From the NCBI GenBank assembly GCA_964520475.1, contig CAZFNS010000009.1:13762-77761 (forward strand): a stretch of DNA of 64,000 nt, written 5' to 3'. The notes below the pieces were generated by a model that was not told the origin of the DNA, made no database searches, and worked only from the letters and a program-made list of their open reading frames with translations. Made by a program: the position numbers and the translations under genes. This document shows, piece after piece, positions 42,722 to 51,539 of the stretch. How positions within the stretch are numbered: the stretch's first letter is position 1; each line of letters starts with the position of its first letter. The DNA is from Ruminobacter sp964520475 (lineage in GTDB: Bacteria; Pseudomonadota; Gammaproteobacteria; Enterobacterales; Succinivibrionaceae).

Positions 42722-42927
42722 AGGGCGCGAAAAGACGTGAGGCTGCGGAACGCCCCGAGCGGCCCGCTCCGGGGCCCTGGCGCGGCTGCGGCATAAAACT
42801 AGGAAGACGGCCGCGCGGGGCGCCGTACCGGGGATTGTGACTGGGCCGCCGGATGCCGGCGCGGCGCGGACCGCGAATAAAATGCGCGCGTTTCCGGCGA
42901 TCCCGAAGAACCGCGGAAACACGCGCC

Positions 42928-42954
42928 AAAAAAACCCGGGACACAAGTCCCGGG
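42928..42954 (-). terminator. Terminator after zapC
   Basis: Minus-strand CCCGGGAC, TTGT loop, GTCCCGGG, seven T, 13 bp after the zapC stop. Confidence 0.9.
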
Positions 42955-42967
42955 GGCAAAGACTAGC

Positions 42968-43585
42968 CTAAGCTATATTGAGAGTTTTAATCAGTGAGCA
43001 GTTTAACGCGCTTATCCTTACGATATGGTCAAACGACAGCCGCACGCAGGCGCCCGGTTTCAGGAAAACCTCCCGGTTCTCCACCCCTATGCCTATTACC
43101 GTGGGTTCCTTTTTGATTTTCATCAAATAACAGTTCTTTTCTTTCCGGTCCACCTCGACGACTATGAAATCATCCTCGGTGTGCCTGCCGTCCGCGCCCA
43201 GGTATCTCGGAACAGCTACCACCACTTCTCCGACATCCGGGGCCCGCGCGGCCTTTCCCTCACCGCAGTCGACGTAGAGACCGTTAACGGGAGCCATAAT
43301 CCTGTGGAAGCGCCTTGTGGCGACCGCGTTGTAGGCAATCAGGCATTTGTCGTCATAAGAGAAGGGGAAATCCGACAAACGCTGCATGAACTCCTCGTAA
43401 TGCTCTTTGTCGTCTCGGGTGAAGTAATTCACACTGAGAGCTTCGGGCCGCAGGTTTTCCTTGCTGAGCAGGGTGGCGCCGCGCGCCTCCCCGACGTTGG
43501 TGACGATGGTTACGCAAAGGCGGTTGATCCGGGCGTCGTAATGCCAGCGGAATTTCTCCCATTCGTTAAACTTTACGTAATCCAT
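42968..43585 (-). CDS. zapC: Cell division protein ZapC
   Basis: 205 residues (E. coli ZapC 180, known). Cytoplasmic FtsZ-ring stabiliser. Recognised by the N-terminal FRWHYDARINRLCV (E. coli has WRWYYDEEHDRMML), LRPEALSVNYFTRDD, the central AYNAVATRRFHRIMAP (ALVAIRYLKPQMP), and the end VVEVDRK...VIGIGVENREVFLKPG. It follows pyrD in the same orientation, exactly as in E. coli, which strongly supports the call. Gap to pyrD 102 bp; own terminator. Confidence 0.82.
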   Translation of the reverse strand: MDYVKFNEWEKFRWHYDARINRLCVTIVTNVGEARGATLLSKENLRPEALSVNYFTRDDKEHYEEFMQRLSDFPFSYDDKCLIAYNAVATRRFHRIMAPVNGLYVDCGEGKAARAPDVGEVVVAVPRYLGADGRHTEDDFIVVEVDRKEKNCYLMKIKKEPTVIGIGVENREVFLKPGACVRLSFDHIVRISALNCSLIKTLNIA

Positions 43586-43687
43586 TGTTAAAATCCTGCC
43601 GAGGCCCTTTATGGAAATTCAGTTTAAACGGTCTCGGACAGTATTTCAATAGACAAAGTTCAATTGAATTTGATTATTATTAAATTT

Positions 43688-44713
43688 TTATAAGTAGCTC
43701 ACGATATTTTTAATTAAAACCGGGCCTTTATAAATCAAACCGGTGTAAATCTGAATAAGCGAGGCTCCGTTTTTGATTTTTTCCGCCGCCGCCAGCGGAG
43801 AGTCGACCCCCCCGGAGGCGATGAGGGGGATCCGGCCCCCGACCAGGTCATTAATCTTCGCGAGGACCTCGGTGCTCTTCCGGAAAACCGGCCTGCCGCT
43901 CAGCCCGCCCGCCTCGGTCACGTGCGGCATGTTCGCGATTACGGCGCGTTCGAGCGTGGTGTTGCAGGCGATGATCCCGTCGACCCCGGCCGCGAGAAAG
44001 ACGCGGCACATCTCCTCTATTTCCCCGTCTTCGAGATCCGGCGCGACCTTAAAGACCAGGGGCACGTACTTTTTGGTCGCTTCGGCCAGTTTCCCCCGCT
44101 TTTCCAGGAGCGTCCCGACCAGCCTCTCCAGCGCCTCGCCGCGCTGGAGGTCGCGCAGGCCCGGGGTGTTCGGGGACGAGATGTTGACCGTGACGTAGGA
44201 GGCGTACTCGTACACCCGCTCGAGGCAGTAAACGTAGTCCGCCGCGCTTTCCCCGGGCGGCGTGGCTTTGTTCCTGCCGATGTTGATCCCGAGGATCCCC
44301 CGGTAGTCCGCTTTCCGGATGTTGGCGACCACCCGGTCGACGCCGTCGTTGTTGAACCCCATGCGGTTGATGAGGCCCTCGGCGGGAGCCACCCGGAACA
44401 GCCGCGGCCCCTCGTTGCCGGGCTGCGGCCGCGGGGTGACGGTCCCCACCTCGATAAAGCCGAAGCCGAGGGCCGCGAAGGCGTCGATCGCCTCCCCGTT
44501 CTTGTCGAGCCCGGCCGCGAGCCCCACCGGGTTCGGGAAATCGAGGCCCATGACCCTGAGGGGCCTCGCCTCGACCTTCTGGGACACCAGCGCCCTGCCG
44601 AGCCGGTTCGAGCCGGCCAGGCGCATCGCGCCCACGGTAAGGTTGTGGGCCGTTTCCGGCGCGAAGCAGAACAGGCACGGTTTCATGAGGGATTCGTACA
44701 TGGAATAGAGCAT
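43688..44713 (-). CDS. pyrD: Dihydroorotate dehydrogenase (quinone), class 2
   Basis: Membrane-associated FMN enzyme oxidising dihydroorotate to orotate in pyrimidine synthesis, with electrons to quinone. 341 residues, near E. coli 336. N-terminal amphipathic region typical of class 2; FPNPVGLAAGLDKNGEAIDAF, GTVTPRPQPGN, RMGFNNDGVD, catalytic Ser in NISSPNTPGLRDLQ, FKVAPDL, CNTTLER and IASGGVDS. ATG at 44711-44713 after AGGAAC. Between pepN and zapC, all in the same direction. Confidence 0.97.
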   Translation of the reverse strand: MLYSMYESLMKPCLFCFAPETAHNLTVGAMRLAGSNRLGRALVSQKVEARPLRVMGLDFPNPVGLAAGLDKNGEAIDAFAALGFGFIEVGTVTPRPQPGNEGPRLFRVAPAEGLINRMGFNNDGVDRVVANIRKADYRGILGINIGRNKATPPGESAADYVYCLERVYEYASYVTVNISSPNTPGLRDLQRGEALERLVGTLLEKRGKLAEATKKYVPLVFKVAPDLEDGEIEEMCRVFLAAGVDGIIACNTTLERAVIANMPHVTEAGGLSGRPVFRKSTEVLAKINDLVGGRIPLIASGGVDSPLAAAEKIKNGASLIQIYTGLIYKGPVLIKNIVSYL

Positions 44714-44860
44714 CTTGTTGTTCCTGATTGGTTGGTTTCCGATGCGCCGCCCGGGGCGGCGCCGCGCCCGCGGGCGCCCGTCACGCCTAAATTTTACTAT
44801 AGATCGGCCCCGTTTTATATCCTTTCGGGCGGATTTCCCGCCGGGACGGCCAAACGCCCG

Positions 44861-44888
44861 AAAAAAAAGGCCGCGCCCCCGCGCGGCC
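44861..44888 (-). terminator. Terminator after pepN
   Basis: Minus-strand GGCCGCGC, GGGG loop, GCGCGGCC, eight T. Separates pepN from pyrD. Confidence 0.9.
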
Positions 44889-44912
44889 CGCGCCCTTTCC
44901 GGGCGCCCGGGA

Positions 44913-47564
44913 CTACTGCTTGAGCGCCCGGTCGATCTTTTCGAAAAGGGCGTCGCTGAGCTTCGGGAGCCGCAGGAGCCGGAGGAAGCACGCCGTGATC
45001 TTGGCCTTGCGCCGGGGATCCAGGCGGTTCAGGTTGAGCATCGGGGTCATGATCCGGGCCGCGACGTGCGGGTTGACGCCGTTGAGCTTCTCGAGGATCC
45101 CGGTGAAGAACTCGTAGCCGGAGCCGTCGGGGGCGTTGAAGCTCCGCGTGTTCGCCGCGAAGGCGCCGAGCAGGGCCCTGACGCGGTTGGGGTTCGCGAG
45201 GTCGAAGCACGGGTGCCCCATCAGCCTTTCGACGTTGCCCAAAGTCTCCGGGAACGGCGCCGAGGCGACCGCCCGGAAGTAGTTGTCGAACACCAGCGGG
45301 TTGTCCCGCCACTTCGCCTCGAAGTCGTCCAGGATCTCCCCCTTCACGGCGAGATTGTTGTGTACGGCCGCGTTCAGGGCGATGAGCGTGTCCGTCATGT
45401 TGTCGGCGAGGGCGTAGTGGTTCGCGGCGATCTCGCCCGCGAGTTTCTCATTCCCCCCGAGGACCAGCCCCCGGATCCGGAAACCGAGCGCCGCGCGGGT
45501 CAGGTCGCGCGCCCCGATCTGGCTCTCCTCGCAAGCGTAGGGGATCCCCGCCCCGAGGCGCTTCTTAAGGCCCTCGAGCAGCCGGCCGTAGAGCCGCTCC
45601 CACTCGTCCGCGAGCTCGAGGCTTACGGTCCTGACCAGCTCGTCGCGCGCGGCGGCGACCGCGTCCAGGTCGATGGCCGCGAAGAGCTCGCACAGGTCGG
45701 CGAGCGAAGGGATCTGCAGGAGGCGGGCCTTGAAGCGGTCGTCGAGCCCCGCCTCGCCGATGACGTACCCGAAGCTCCTGACCGCGCACTCGGAATGTGT
45801 GTAGGGCAGCCGGCGCTGCGCGTTGACGGTGTTGAGCACGATGTAGGCGTTGACGATGCCGTTCAGGGAGTTGTAGCGCGTGAACGGGTCGTCCGCGCAC
45901 CGGAGCAGCGTCTCGAGCTCGCCCTCGGCGTACGGGTACTCGATCTTGACCGGGGCGCTGAAGTCCTGCAGGAGCGCGGTCACGGGCCTTTCCGGGACGT
46001 CCTCGAAGACCAGGGTGTTGTGCGCGTCCTTAAGCAGCTGCACCTCGGAAACGGGCCGGCCGCCGCGCCGCAGCGGGATCCGGCGCCCGCCGGAGGTGTA
46101 CAGGGCCATGCTGAGGGGGATCACGAAAGGATCCTTGTTCTTCTGCCGGGGCGTCGGCGGGGTCGACTGGGCGAACGTGTACGTGGCGGTCTTCTTCGCG
46201 GGATTGTAATCGAGCGACCCCGACACGCACGGCGTGCCGGCCTGGCCGTACCAGTTGCGGAACTGCCCGAGATCGATCCCGGACGCGTCCTCCATGGCGG
46301 CGACGAAGTCCTCGCAGGTGACGGCCTGCCCGTCGTGGCGCCTGAAGTACAGCTTCATGCCCTTCTGGAACAGCTCCTCGCCGAGGATCGTGTGGATCAT
46401 CCTGATTACTTCCGCGCCCTTGTCGTAGACCGTCACGGAGTAGAAATTGTTCATCTCCATCACGCTGTCCGGACGCACGGGATGGGCCATGGGGCCCGCG
46501 TCCTCCGCGAACTGCGGCCCCTTGATGACGCTGACCGCCTTGAGCCGCTCGATGGGCCGGCAGCAGAGATCGCTCGAGAACTCCTGGTCCCGGAACACGG
46601 TCAGCCCTTCCTTGAGGCTCAGCTGGAACCAGTCGCGGCAGGTCACCCGGTCGCCGGTCCAGTTGTGGAAATACTCGTGGCCGATTACGGACAGGATGTT
46701 CTCGAAATCGGCGTCGGTCGCCGACGCGGCGTCCGCCAGCACGAATTTCGAGTTGAAAATGTTGAGGCTCTTGTTCTCCATCGCCCCCGCGTTGAAGAAA
46801 TCGACCGCGACCACGTTGAACCGGTCGAGGTCGTACTCCAGATCGAACCGGTCCTCGTCCCACTTCATGGCCTTGAGCACGGACTCTATGGCCGTGACGC
46901 CGCGCTCCGCCTGCCCCCGGTCGACGTACAGGCGCACGTCGACGCGCCGGCCGCTCCTGGTGACGAATTCGCGGCGCAGCTCGTCGAAGTCGCCCGCGAC
47001 CAGGGCAAACAGGTAGCAGGGCTTGGGGAAGGGATCGATCCAGGTGACGGTTCTTTTGCCGTTTTCGGTGACGTCGGAGACGAGGTTGCCGTTCGAGAGC
47101 ATGTGCGGGTACGCGCCCGCCGGGGCGGTTATGCGCGCCGTGTAGCGGGAGAGCACGTCGGGATGGTCCGGGAAGAAAGTGATGCGCCGGAAGCCTTCCG
47201 GCTCGTTCTGGGTGCAGAACTTGCCGTCGGAGACGTAAAGGCCCATGAGCTCGGAGTTGTCGCGCGGGTTGATCCGCGTCTTCACGGTCAGGGTGAACTC
47301 GTCGGGGACCCGGGCGATCGTCAGCGAGCCGGGCTGCTCGACGAAGGCGCACTCCCGGCCGTCGAGCCTGACCTCGAGGAGCGTCAGGGAATCGCCGTCC
47401 AGCTTAAGCGGCCTGCTTTTGTCCTCCGTCAGCCTTTTGAAGCGGCTGACCGCGGTCACCACGGTGGCGGTGAGATCGAGATCGAAGGAGAGATCGACGT
47501 CCGTGACGGTAAAATCGGGTGATTTGTAATCGAGCCTGCGTTTTTCGTGTCTGATGACTGCCAT
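44913..47564 (-). CDS. pepN: Aminopeptidase N (M1 family, PepN type)
   Basis: Broad-specificity zinc aminopeptidase finishing cytosolic protein breakdown. 883 residues (E. coli 870). Start ATG at 47562-47564, preceded by GGAGGAG; the in-frame Met 19 codons earlier has no such site. GAMENKSLNIFN exopeptidase motif, zinc site VIGHEYFHNWTGDRV...SLKEG and FRDQEFSSDL are as in E. coli. The C-terminal helical domain ends in a RLLRLPKLSD-type tail. The order pepN-pyrD-zapC matches E. coli apart from the missing ssu genes. Confidence 0.97.
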   Translation of the reverse strand: MAVIRHEKRRLDYKSPDFTVTDVDLSFDLDLTATVVTAVSRFKRLTEDKSRPLKLDGDSLTLLEVRLDGRECAFVEQPGSLTIARVPDEFTLTVKTRINPRDNSELMGLYVSDGKFCTQNEPEGFRRITFFPDHPDVLSRYTARITAPAGAYPHMLSNGNLVSDVTENGKRTVTWIDPFPKPCYLFALVAGDFDELRREFVTRSGRRVDVRLYVDRGQAERGVTAIESVLKAMKWDEDRFDLEYDLDRFNVVAVDFFNAGAMENKSLNIFNSKFVLADAASATDADFENILSVIGHEYFHNWTGDRVTCRDWFQLSLKEGLTVFRDQEFSSDLCCRPIERLKAVSVIKGPQFAEDAGPMAHPVRPDSVMEMNNFYSVTVYDKGAEVIRMIHTILGEELFQKGMKLYFRRHDGQAVTCEDFVAAMEDASGIDLGQFRNWYGQAGTPCVSGSLDYNPAKKTATYTFAQSTPPTPRQKNKDPFVIPLSMALYTSGGRRIPLRRGGRPVSEVQLLKDAHNTLVFEDVPERPVTALLQDFSAPVKIEYPYAEGELETLLRCADDPFTRYNSLNGIVNAYIVLNTVNAQRRLPYTHSECAVRSFGYVIGEAGLDDRFKARLLQIPSLADLCELFAAIDLDAVAAARDELVRTVSLELADEWERLYGRLLEGLKKRLGAGIPYACEESQIGARDLTRAALGFRIRGLVLGGNEKLAGEIAANHYALADNMTDTLIALNAAVHNNLAVKGEILDDFEAKWRDNPLVFDNYFRAVASAPFPETLGNVERLMGHPCFDLANPNRVRALLGAFAANTRSFNAPDGSGYEFFTGILEKLNGVNPHVAARIMTPMLNLNRLDPRRKAKITACFLRLLRLPKLSDALFEKIDRALKQ

Positions 47565-47620
47565 ATCTCCTCCGTGCCGCTCCGCGGGCGTCCGCGCTTC
47601 TTCCTGTCTTCCGGTAGTCA

Positions 47621-47626
47621 ATTATA
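47621..47626 (-). promoter_or_regulatory. -10 box of pepN
   Basis: Minus-strand TATAAT about 57 bp before the pepN ATG; no clear -35. Confidence 0.45.
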
Positions 47627-47724
47627 CATGCGCGGGGGCGTTTAGTGTGAGCCGGCTCGAAATTTTTTTTGCCGGCTTTCGCCGGACGGGCCCGGGGCGG
47701 AGGATGGCCCCGGGGGCGGCGGGC

Positions 47725-48660
47725 TTATTTTCCGCGCAGGAACTTTTCCGCGTCGAGCGCCGCCCGGCAGCCCGAGCCCGCCGAGGTCACCGCCTGGCGG
47801 TAAACCGCGTCGGCGCAGTCCCCCGCCGCGAACACCCCGGGGACGCTCGTCGAGGTGGACAGCCCCGGGAAGAAACCCGTCCTGATGACGCCGCCGTCGG
47901 TTTCGAGGAGGCCGGCGAACACGGCGGTGTTCGGGACGTGGCCTATGGCCACGAAAACGCCCCTGACCTCGATCTCCTCCTCGCGCCCGTCGCGGCGGCG
48001 GACCCGCACTCCCCGCACGCCGGTCTCCCCGTCGCCGAGGATCTCCGCAACCGTGGCGGAGTTCACCGGAACGATCTTCCCGGCGGCGACGGCCGCGCCG
48101 ACCCGGTCGATCAGGGCCTTTTCCGCCCGGTACTCGTCGCGGCGGTGCACGAGGTAAACGACCGAACAGATGCCCGCAAGGTAGAGGGCCTCGGTCAGCG
48201 CGGTCCCGCCCCCGCCGATTACCGCCGTCTTGAGGCCCCGGTAGAAAAAGCCGTCGCAGGTCGCGCAGGCGCTCACCCCGCGGCCCTTGAGCCGCTCCTC
48301 CGACTCGAGGCCCAGCCAGCGCGGGTTCGCCCCGGTCGCGACGATCACCGCGCCGGCCCGGTACTCGCCGGCGCCGCCCCGGAGCAGGAGTCCGCCCGGC
48401 CCGAAATCCACCGCCACGATCTCGTCGCTCACGAACTCCGCGCCGAGCGCCTTGGCGTGGTTGATCAGCTTCTCCATGAGATCGTATCCCGAGATCGCTA
48501 CTTCCCCGGGCCAGTTCCGGATCTCCGGGGTCCGGACGAGCTGTCCCCCCTCGTCGGTCCCCGTGACGACGACGGGACTCAGATTGGCCCTGGCGGCGTA
48601 GATCGCCGCCGTGCACCCGGCCGGGCCGGAACCGATGATCACCACTTTATGCTCAGACAT
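47725..48660 (-). CDS. trxB: Thioredoxin-disulfide reductase
   Basis: FAD enzyme transferring electrons from NADPH to thioredoxin. 311 residues (E. coli 321). ATG at 48658-48660 begins SEHKVVIIGSGPAGCTAAIYAARANL (FAD-binding GxGxxG); redox-active VSACATCDGFFYRG; second nucleotide site VIGGGGTALTEALYLA; FAD-binding C-terminal VFAAGDCADAVYRQAVTSAG. The second site reads GGGGTALTE where most have GGGNTAVEE, which is worth noting. Single gene with an extended -10 promoter. Confidence 0.95.
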   Translation of the reverse strand: MSEHKVVIIGSGPAGCTAAIYAARANLSPVVVTGTDEGGQLVRTPEIRNWPGEVAISGYDLMEKLINHAKALGAEFVSDEIVAVDFGPGGLLLRGGAGEYRAGAVIVATGANPRWLGLESEERLKGRGVSACATCDGFFYRGLKTAVIGGGGTALTEALYLAGICSVVYLVHRRDEYRAEKALIDRVGAAVAAGKIVPVNSATVAEILGDGETGVRGVRVRRRDGREEEIEVRGVFVAIGHVPNTAVFAGLLETDGGVIRTGFFPGLSTSTSVPGVFAAGDCADAVYRQAVTSAGSGCRAALDAEKFLRGK

Positions 48661-48713
48661 ACGCTTTTTCCTCCCCCGGCGCGCCCGCCGCGCGCCCCCT
48701 GACACTCCCGCCG

Positions 48714-48719
48714 ATTATA
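48714..48719 (-). promoter_or_regulatory. Extended -10 promoter of trxB
   Basis: Minus-strand TGCTATAAT (GTGTGCTATAATCGG), about 54 bp before the trxB ATG, in the 332-bp divergent spacer 48661-48992. Confidence 0.55.
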
Positions 48720-48737
48720 GCACACCCCGCGCGGCGG

Positions 48738-48781
48738 CGGTCCCCCGGCGGTCCCCCGGCGGTCCCCCGGCGGTCCCCCGG
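48738..48781. repeat. 11-bp tandem repeat, four copies
   Basis: CGGTCCCCCGG occurs four times head to tail with no mismatch, just behind the trxB promoter. The remainder of the 48661-48992 spacer holds the two divergent promoters and no gene. Confidence 0.9.
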
Positions 48782-48877
48782 CGGGCCCGGCCGCGGCCCC
48801 CGCGTCCCGCCCGCCGCGGGCGGCCGGAAAAAAGCGGCGCCCGCGCCCCCGTTTCTCACACCCCCGCGAAAAATATG

Positions 48878-48883
48878 TATAAT
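48878..48883 (+). promoter_or_regulatory. -10 box of the EF-hand gene
   Basis: TATAAT (ATATGTATAATG) about 110 bp before the ATG at 48993. Confidence 0.5.
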
Positions 48884-48992
48884 GAAATTATGAGGGCAGG
48901 CGCGGAACCGGCCGGCCGGGAAAGCCCCGGCGCGAAGCCGGCTGCGCGTCCTTATAACGACACTTATTGCCGAATTTAAGGAGGTAACGCTT

Positions 48993-49958
48993 ATGAACAA
49001 AACTCTAATCGCCTCGATCGCGGCGGCCGCCGTGCTGCTCGCGCCGGGGGTCGCCGCCGCCGGCCCGGACGGCGGGCCCGGTTTCCGCGACGGTCCCGGG
49101 CACCATCTCCGCGAGGCCGGCCCCCTGCCGCCCCCGGGCCATCACCGGGGCCATCATAAAAAGGGACGCCACCACTGGGCCCGCGGCTTCGAGTTCGACC
49201 GCATGCGCCCGTTCTTCGAGGGCTTCCGCCTGTTCCACGACTCCGACGCCGACCGCGACGGCGCCCTCAACAAGGACGAGCTGGCCGCCATGACCGCGAA
49301 GGTCAACGAAGCGATCGCGCGGCGCGAGAAGAACGCCGTCGCCTTCGACGCGGCCGACGCGGACAAGAACGGTTCCGTCACCCTCGACGAGCTGGCTCTG
49401 ATCGTGCCCAAGCCCGAGTTCCCGAAAGCCGGCCCGCGCGGACCGGAGAAACCGGCCGCCGGCGACGGGCCCAGGCCGCTGCCGCGCCGCCTCGCCAAGG
49501 ACGGGCCCCGCGGCCCCGAGGGCAAGCCCGGGCCCCGCGGCCCCGAAGGTAAGTTCGGACCGGGGCCCCGTCACCGCGGGCCGTTCAAAAATCCCGCCTA
49601 CTTCATCATGGCGAGATACGACGCCGACGGCGATCTGAAGCTCGGCCCCGAGGAATACGCGAGCTTCGGCGAGTCCGTGCAGCAGCGGATCGCCGCGGAG
49701 AAGCAGGCCGCCGAGGTGCTGCAGAAGGCCGACTTCAACGGCGACGGCTTCGTGACGGAAAAGGAGCTGCGCGCGGCCTACAAGAGCATCCGCCTGCAGA
49801 ACGCCCCGAAGTTCGATCCGAAGCAGAACCCGGTTAAGACGATCCCGGCCGAGCCCGGCGGCGAAGAGCCCCTCGCGGCGGCGCCCGAGGACTACGGCGC
49901 CGACCCGGCCGACTACGGCGTGCTGCCCGACGAGCCGGCGGCCGGCGACGAGGCTTAG
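48993..49958 (+). CDS. Exported four-EF-hand protein with collagen-like linker
   Basis: 321 residues with signal peptide (NKTLIASIAAAAVLLAPGVAAA) and a perfect AAGGAGGT site. His/Pro/Gly-rich mature N-terminus (PPGHHRGHHKKGRHHW), which may bind metal. Two pairs of EF-hand loops: DSDADRDGALNKDEL, DAADADKNGSVTLDEL, then RYDADGDLKLGPEEY and KADFNGDGFVTEKEL. The two pairs are joined by a GPRGPEGKPG-type collagen-like stretch. Acidic C-terminus. Periplasmic calcium-binding proteins of this kind are common in Proteobacteria with no agreed function. Own terminator. Confidence 0.85.
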   Translation: MNKTLIASIAAAAVLLAPGVAAAGPDGGPGFRDGPGHHLREAGPLPPPGHHRGHHKKGRHHWARGFEFDRMRPFFEGFRLFHDSDADRDGALNKDELAAMTAKVNEAIARREKNAVAFDAADADKNGSVTLDELALIVPKPEFPKAGPRGPEKPAAGDGPRPLPRRLAKDGPRGPEGKPGPRGPEGKFGPGPRHRGPFKNPAYFIMARYDADGDLKLGPEEYASFGESVQQRIAAEKQAAEVLQKADFNGDGFVTEKELRAAYKSIRLQNAPKFDPKQNPVKTIPAEPGGEEPLAAAPEDYGADPADYGVLPDEPAAGDEA

Positions 49959-50000
49959 CCGCCCGCAGGCGGGAAGAAATCCCGCGGGAAACGCCAAAGA

Positions 50001-50031
50001 GGATCCGCGCCCCGGCGCGGATCCTTTTTTT
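50001..50031 (+). terminator. Terminator after the EF-hand gene
   Basis: GGATCCGCGC, CCCG loop, GCGCGGATCC, seven T. Confidence 0.9.
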
Positions 50032-50130
50032 GCCCGGGCCGCGGGCGGGATCCCCGCCCCCGCGGCCCGCCGGAGCCCGCTCTTTTACGATCATTTCCGC
50101 GCTTTTCGCGTGCTTGTCCGCCAAAAATGC

Positions 50131-50136
50131 TATACT
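50131..50136 (+). promoter_or_regulatory. Extended -10 promoter of trmL
   Basis: TGCTATACT about 90 bp before the trmL ATG. Confidence 0.5.
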
Positions 50137-50222
50137 ATAGGACGGACGCCCGGGATCGGGCCGGAGACCGTTCCGGCGGCGCCCCGCGCGCGCCCCGAGA
50201 ACCCGATCGACCGGACCCGCCC

Positions 50223-50711
50223 ATGCTGAATATCGTTTTGTTCCAGCCGGAAATCCCCGCCAACACCGGAAACATCATCCGGCTGTGCGCCAATACGGGG
50301 TACAGCCTGCATATCGTGGAGCCGGCGGCGTTCTTTTTCGACGACCGGCGGCTCCTGCGCGCCGGGCTCGACTATCGCGAGTTCGTCGGCATAAGGAAGC
50401 ACAAGAACCTCGCGGCCTGCCTCGAGTTTTTCCGCGGGCACGGGATCTGGGCCTGCACGGTCCGGGGCGAGGTCTCCCCCGACGAGTGCCGCTTCAAACC
50501 GGGCGACGCGCTGTTTTTCGGGAAGGAGACCAAGGGCCTGCCCGACGAGTTCACCGCCTCGCTGGAACCCGGCCGCCGGGTGCGCATCCCGATGGTGCCG
50601 GGCAGCCGCTGCATGAACCTCGCGAACAGCGCGGCCATCATGGTGTACGAATCGTGGCGCCAGCTCGGCTTCGCCGGGGCGCTGGGGCGGACGGAGCCGC
50701 CCCGCAAGTGA
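50223..50711 (+). CDS. trmL: tRNA (cytidine/uridine-2'-O-)-methyltransferase TrmL
   Basis: SPOUT methyltransferase that modifies the wobble base 34 of tRNA-Leu isoacceptors. 162 residues (E. coli 157). ATG at 50223 begins MLNIVLFQPEIPANTGNIIR; the longer frame upstream covers the leader. Trefoil-knot motifs FGKETKGLPDEF and IPMVPGSRCMNLANSAAI are complete. Followed 57 bp later by the DedA gene, probably co-transcribed. Confidence 0.96.
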   Translation: MLNIVLFQPEIPANTGNIIRLCANTGYSLHIVEPAAFFFDDRRLLRAGLDYREFVGIRKHKNLAACLEFFRGHGIWACTVRGEVSPDECRFKPGDALFFGKETKGLPDEFTASLEPGRRVRIPMVPGSRCMNLANSAAIMVYESWRQLGFAGALGRTEPPRK

Positions 50712-50768
50712 ACGATTTCCGCCGTAAAGTGTCTGAATAAGCGGAAACGGAAGGAGAACCTGAAGGAC

Positions 50769-51539
50769 ATGGCAGAAAAGATTCTGAACTGGGTCATCGA
50801 CAACCTCGTCGACCTTGGTTTCTGGAACTACGTCTTCGCCTTCGTCGTGCTCATTCTGTGCGGTTTCGGCCTGCCGATCCCCGAGGACATCACCCTGGTC
50901 GCCGGGGGCATGATCTGCGGCCTCGGCGCCACCAACATCTGGGTCATGCTGTTCGTCTGCTTCGCCGGCGTGCTGTTCGGCGACGCGACCATGTACTTCA
51001 TCGGCAAGGTCTTCGGCTACCGCATCCAGCACTTCAAGCCCATGCGCAAGGTGCTCACCCCCGAAAGATTCGAAAAGGTCCAGGATCAGTTCTCCCGCTG
51101 GGGCATCTGGGTGCTCTTCGCCGCCCGCTTCATGCCCGGGCTGCGCTCCCCCATCTTCATGGCCGCCGGCATGAGCCGGCGCGTCCCCTTCGTGCACTTC
51201 CTGCTCATGGACGGCCTGGCCGCCCTGATCTCGGTGCCGGCCTGGGTGTTCCTCGCCTTCTTCTGCGCCGACACCCTGCCCAAGCTCATCAGCGGGGTCA
51301 GGCACGGCCAGAACGTCATGCGCCTGATCATCCTGGCGATCCTGCTGACGATCCTCATCCTGATCGCCAAGTCGCACCTCAAGCAGCGGCTCAGACCCGC
51401 CGCCGCGAAAGCCGCGGCGGCCGATCCCGCGGCGGACGGAAGCCCCGCCGGCTCCGCGACTCCCTCGGGCGAAGCCCCGGCTCCGGAACGGCCGGACCGG
51501 GCGGAGGCGGCCCCGGAGGATCCCGCGGACAGGAACTGA
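50769..51539 (+). CDS. DedA-family membrane protein
   Basis: 256 residues, five or six transmembrane segments. DedA hallmarks: CGFGLPIPEDITLVAGG near residue 33, GDATMYFIGKVFGY, and FAARFMPGLRSPIFMAAGMSR containing the conserved FxRFxPGxR pattern. The family flips undecaprenyl phosphate or phospholipids and supports membrane potential and cationic-peptide tolerance. The C-terminal 50 residues are an Ala/Pro/Glu-rich cytoplasmic tail. ATG after AAGGAG. Confidence 0.92.
   Translation: MAEKILNWVIDNLVDLGFWNYVFAFVVLILCGFGLPIPEDITLVAGGMICGLGATNIWVMLFVCFAGVLFGDATMYFIGKVFGYRIQHFKPMRKVLTPERFEKVQDQFSRWGIWVLFAARFMPGLRSPIFMAAGMSRRVPFVHFLLMDGLAALISVPAWVFLAFFCADTLPKLISGVRHGQNVMRLIILAILLTILILIAKSHLKQRLRPAAAKAAAADPAADGSPAGSATPSGEAPAPERPDRAEAAPEDPADRN

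Larger units (their letters stand above)
40510..42927. other. Gene-poor region of about 2.4 kb
   Basis: No open frame here has a plausible start, ribosome site and protein-like composition. 40510-41900 is GC-rich with many CCGG-type words and several hairpins, e.g. ACGCCGGAA/TTCCGGCGT at 41356-41379. 41900-42480 is strikingly AT-rich, with an inverted repeat ATTACA-C-TGTAAT at 42444-42456. An assembly gap follows. It may be decayed mobile DNA, a large structured RNA, or recombination substrate. Confidence 0.6.

Noticed and set aside
42473..42946. Minus-strand frames spanning the N gap
   Set aside because: They exist only because Ns read as X; the flanking DNA is the 55-bp duplicate and the zapC terminator.
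48738..48781. CRISPR-like array
   Set aside because: Units are 11 bp with no spacers and no cas genes.
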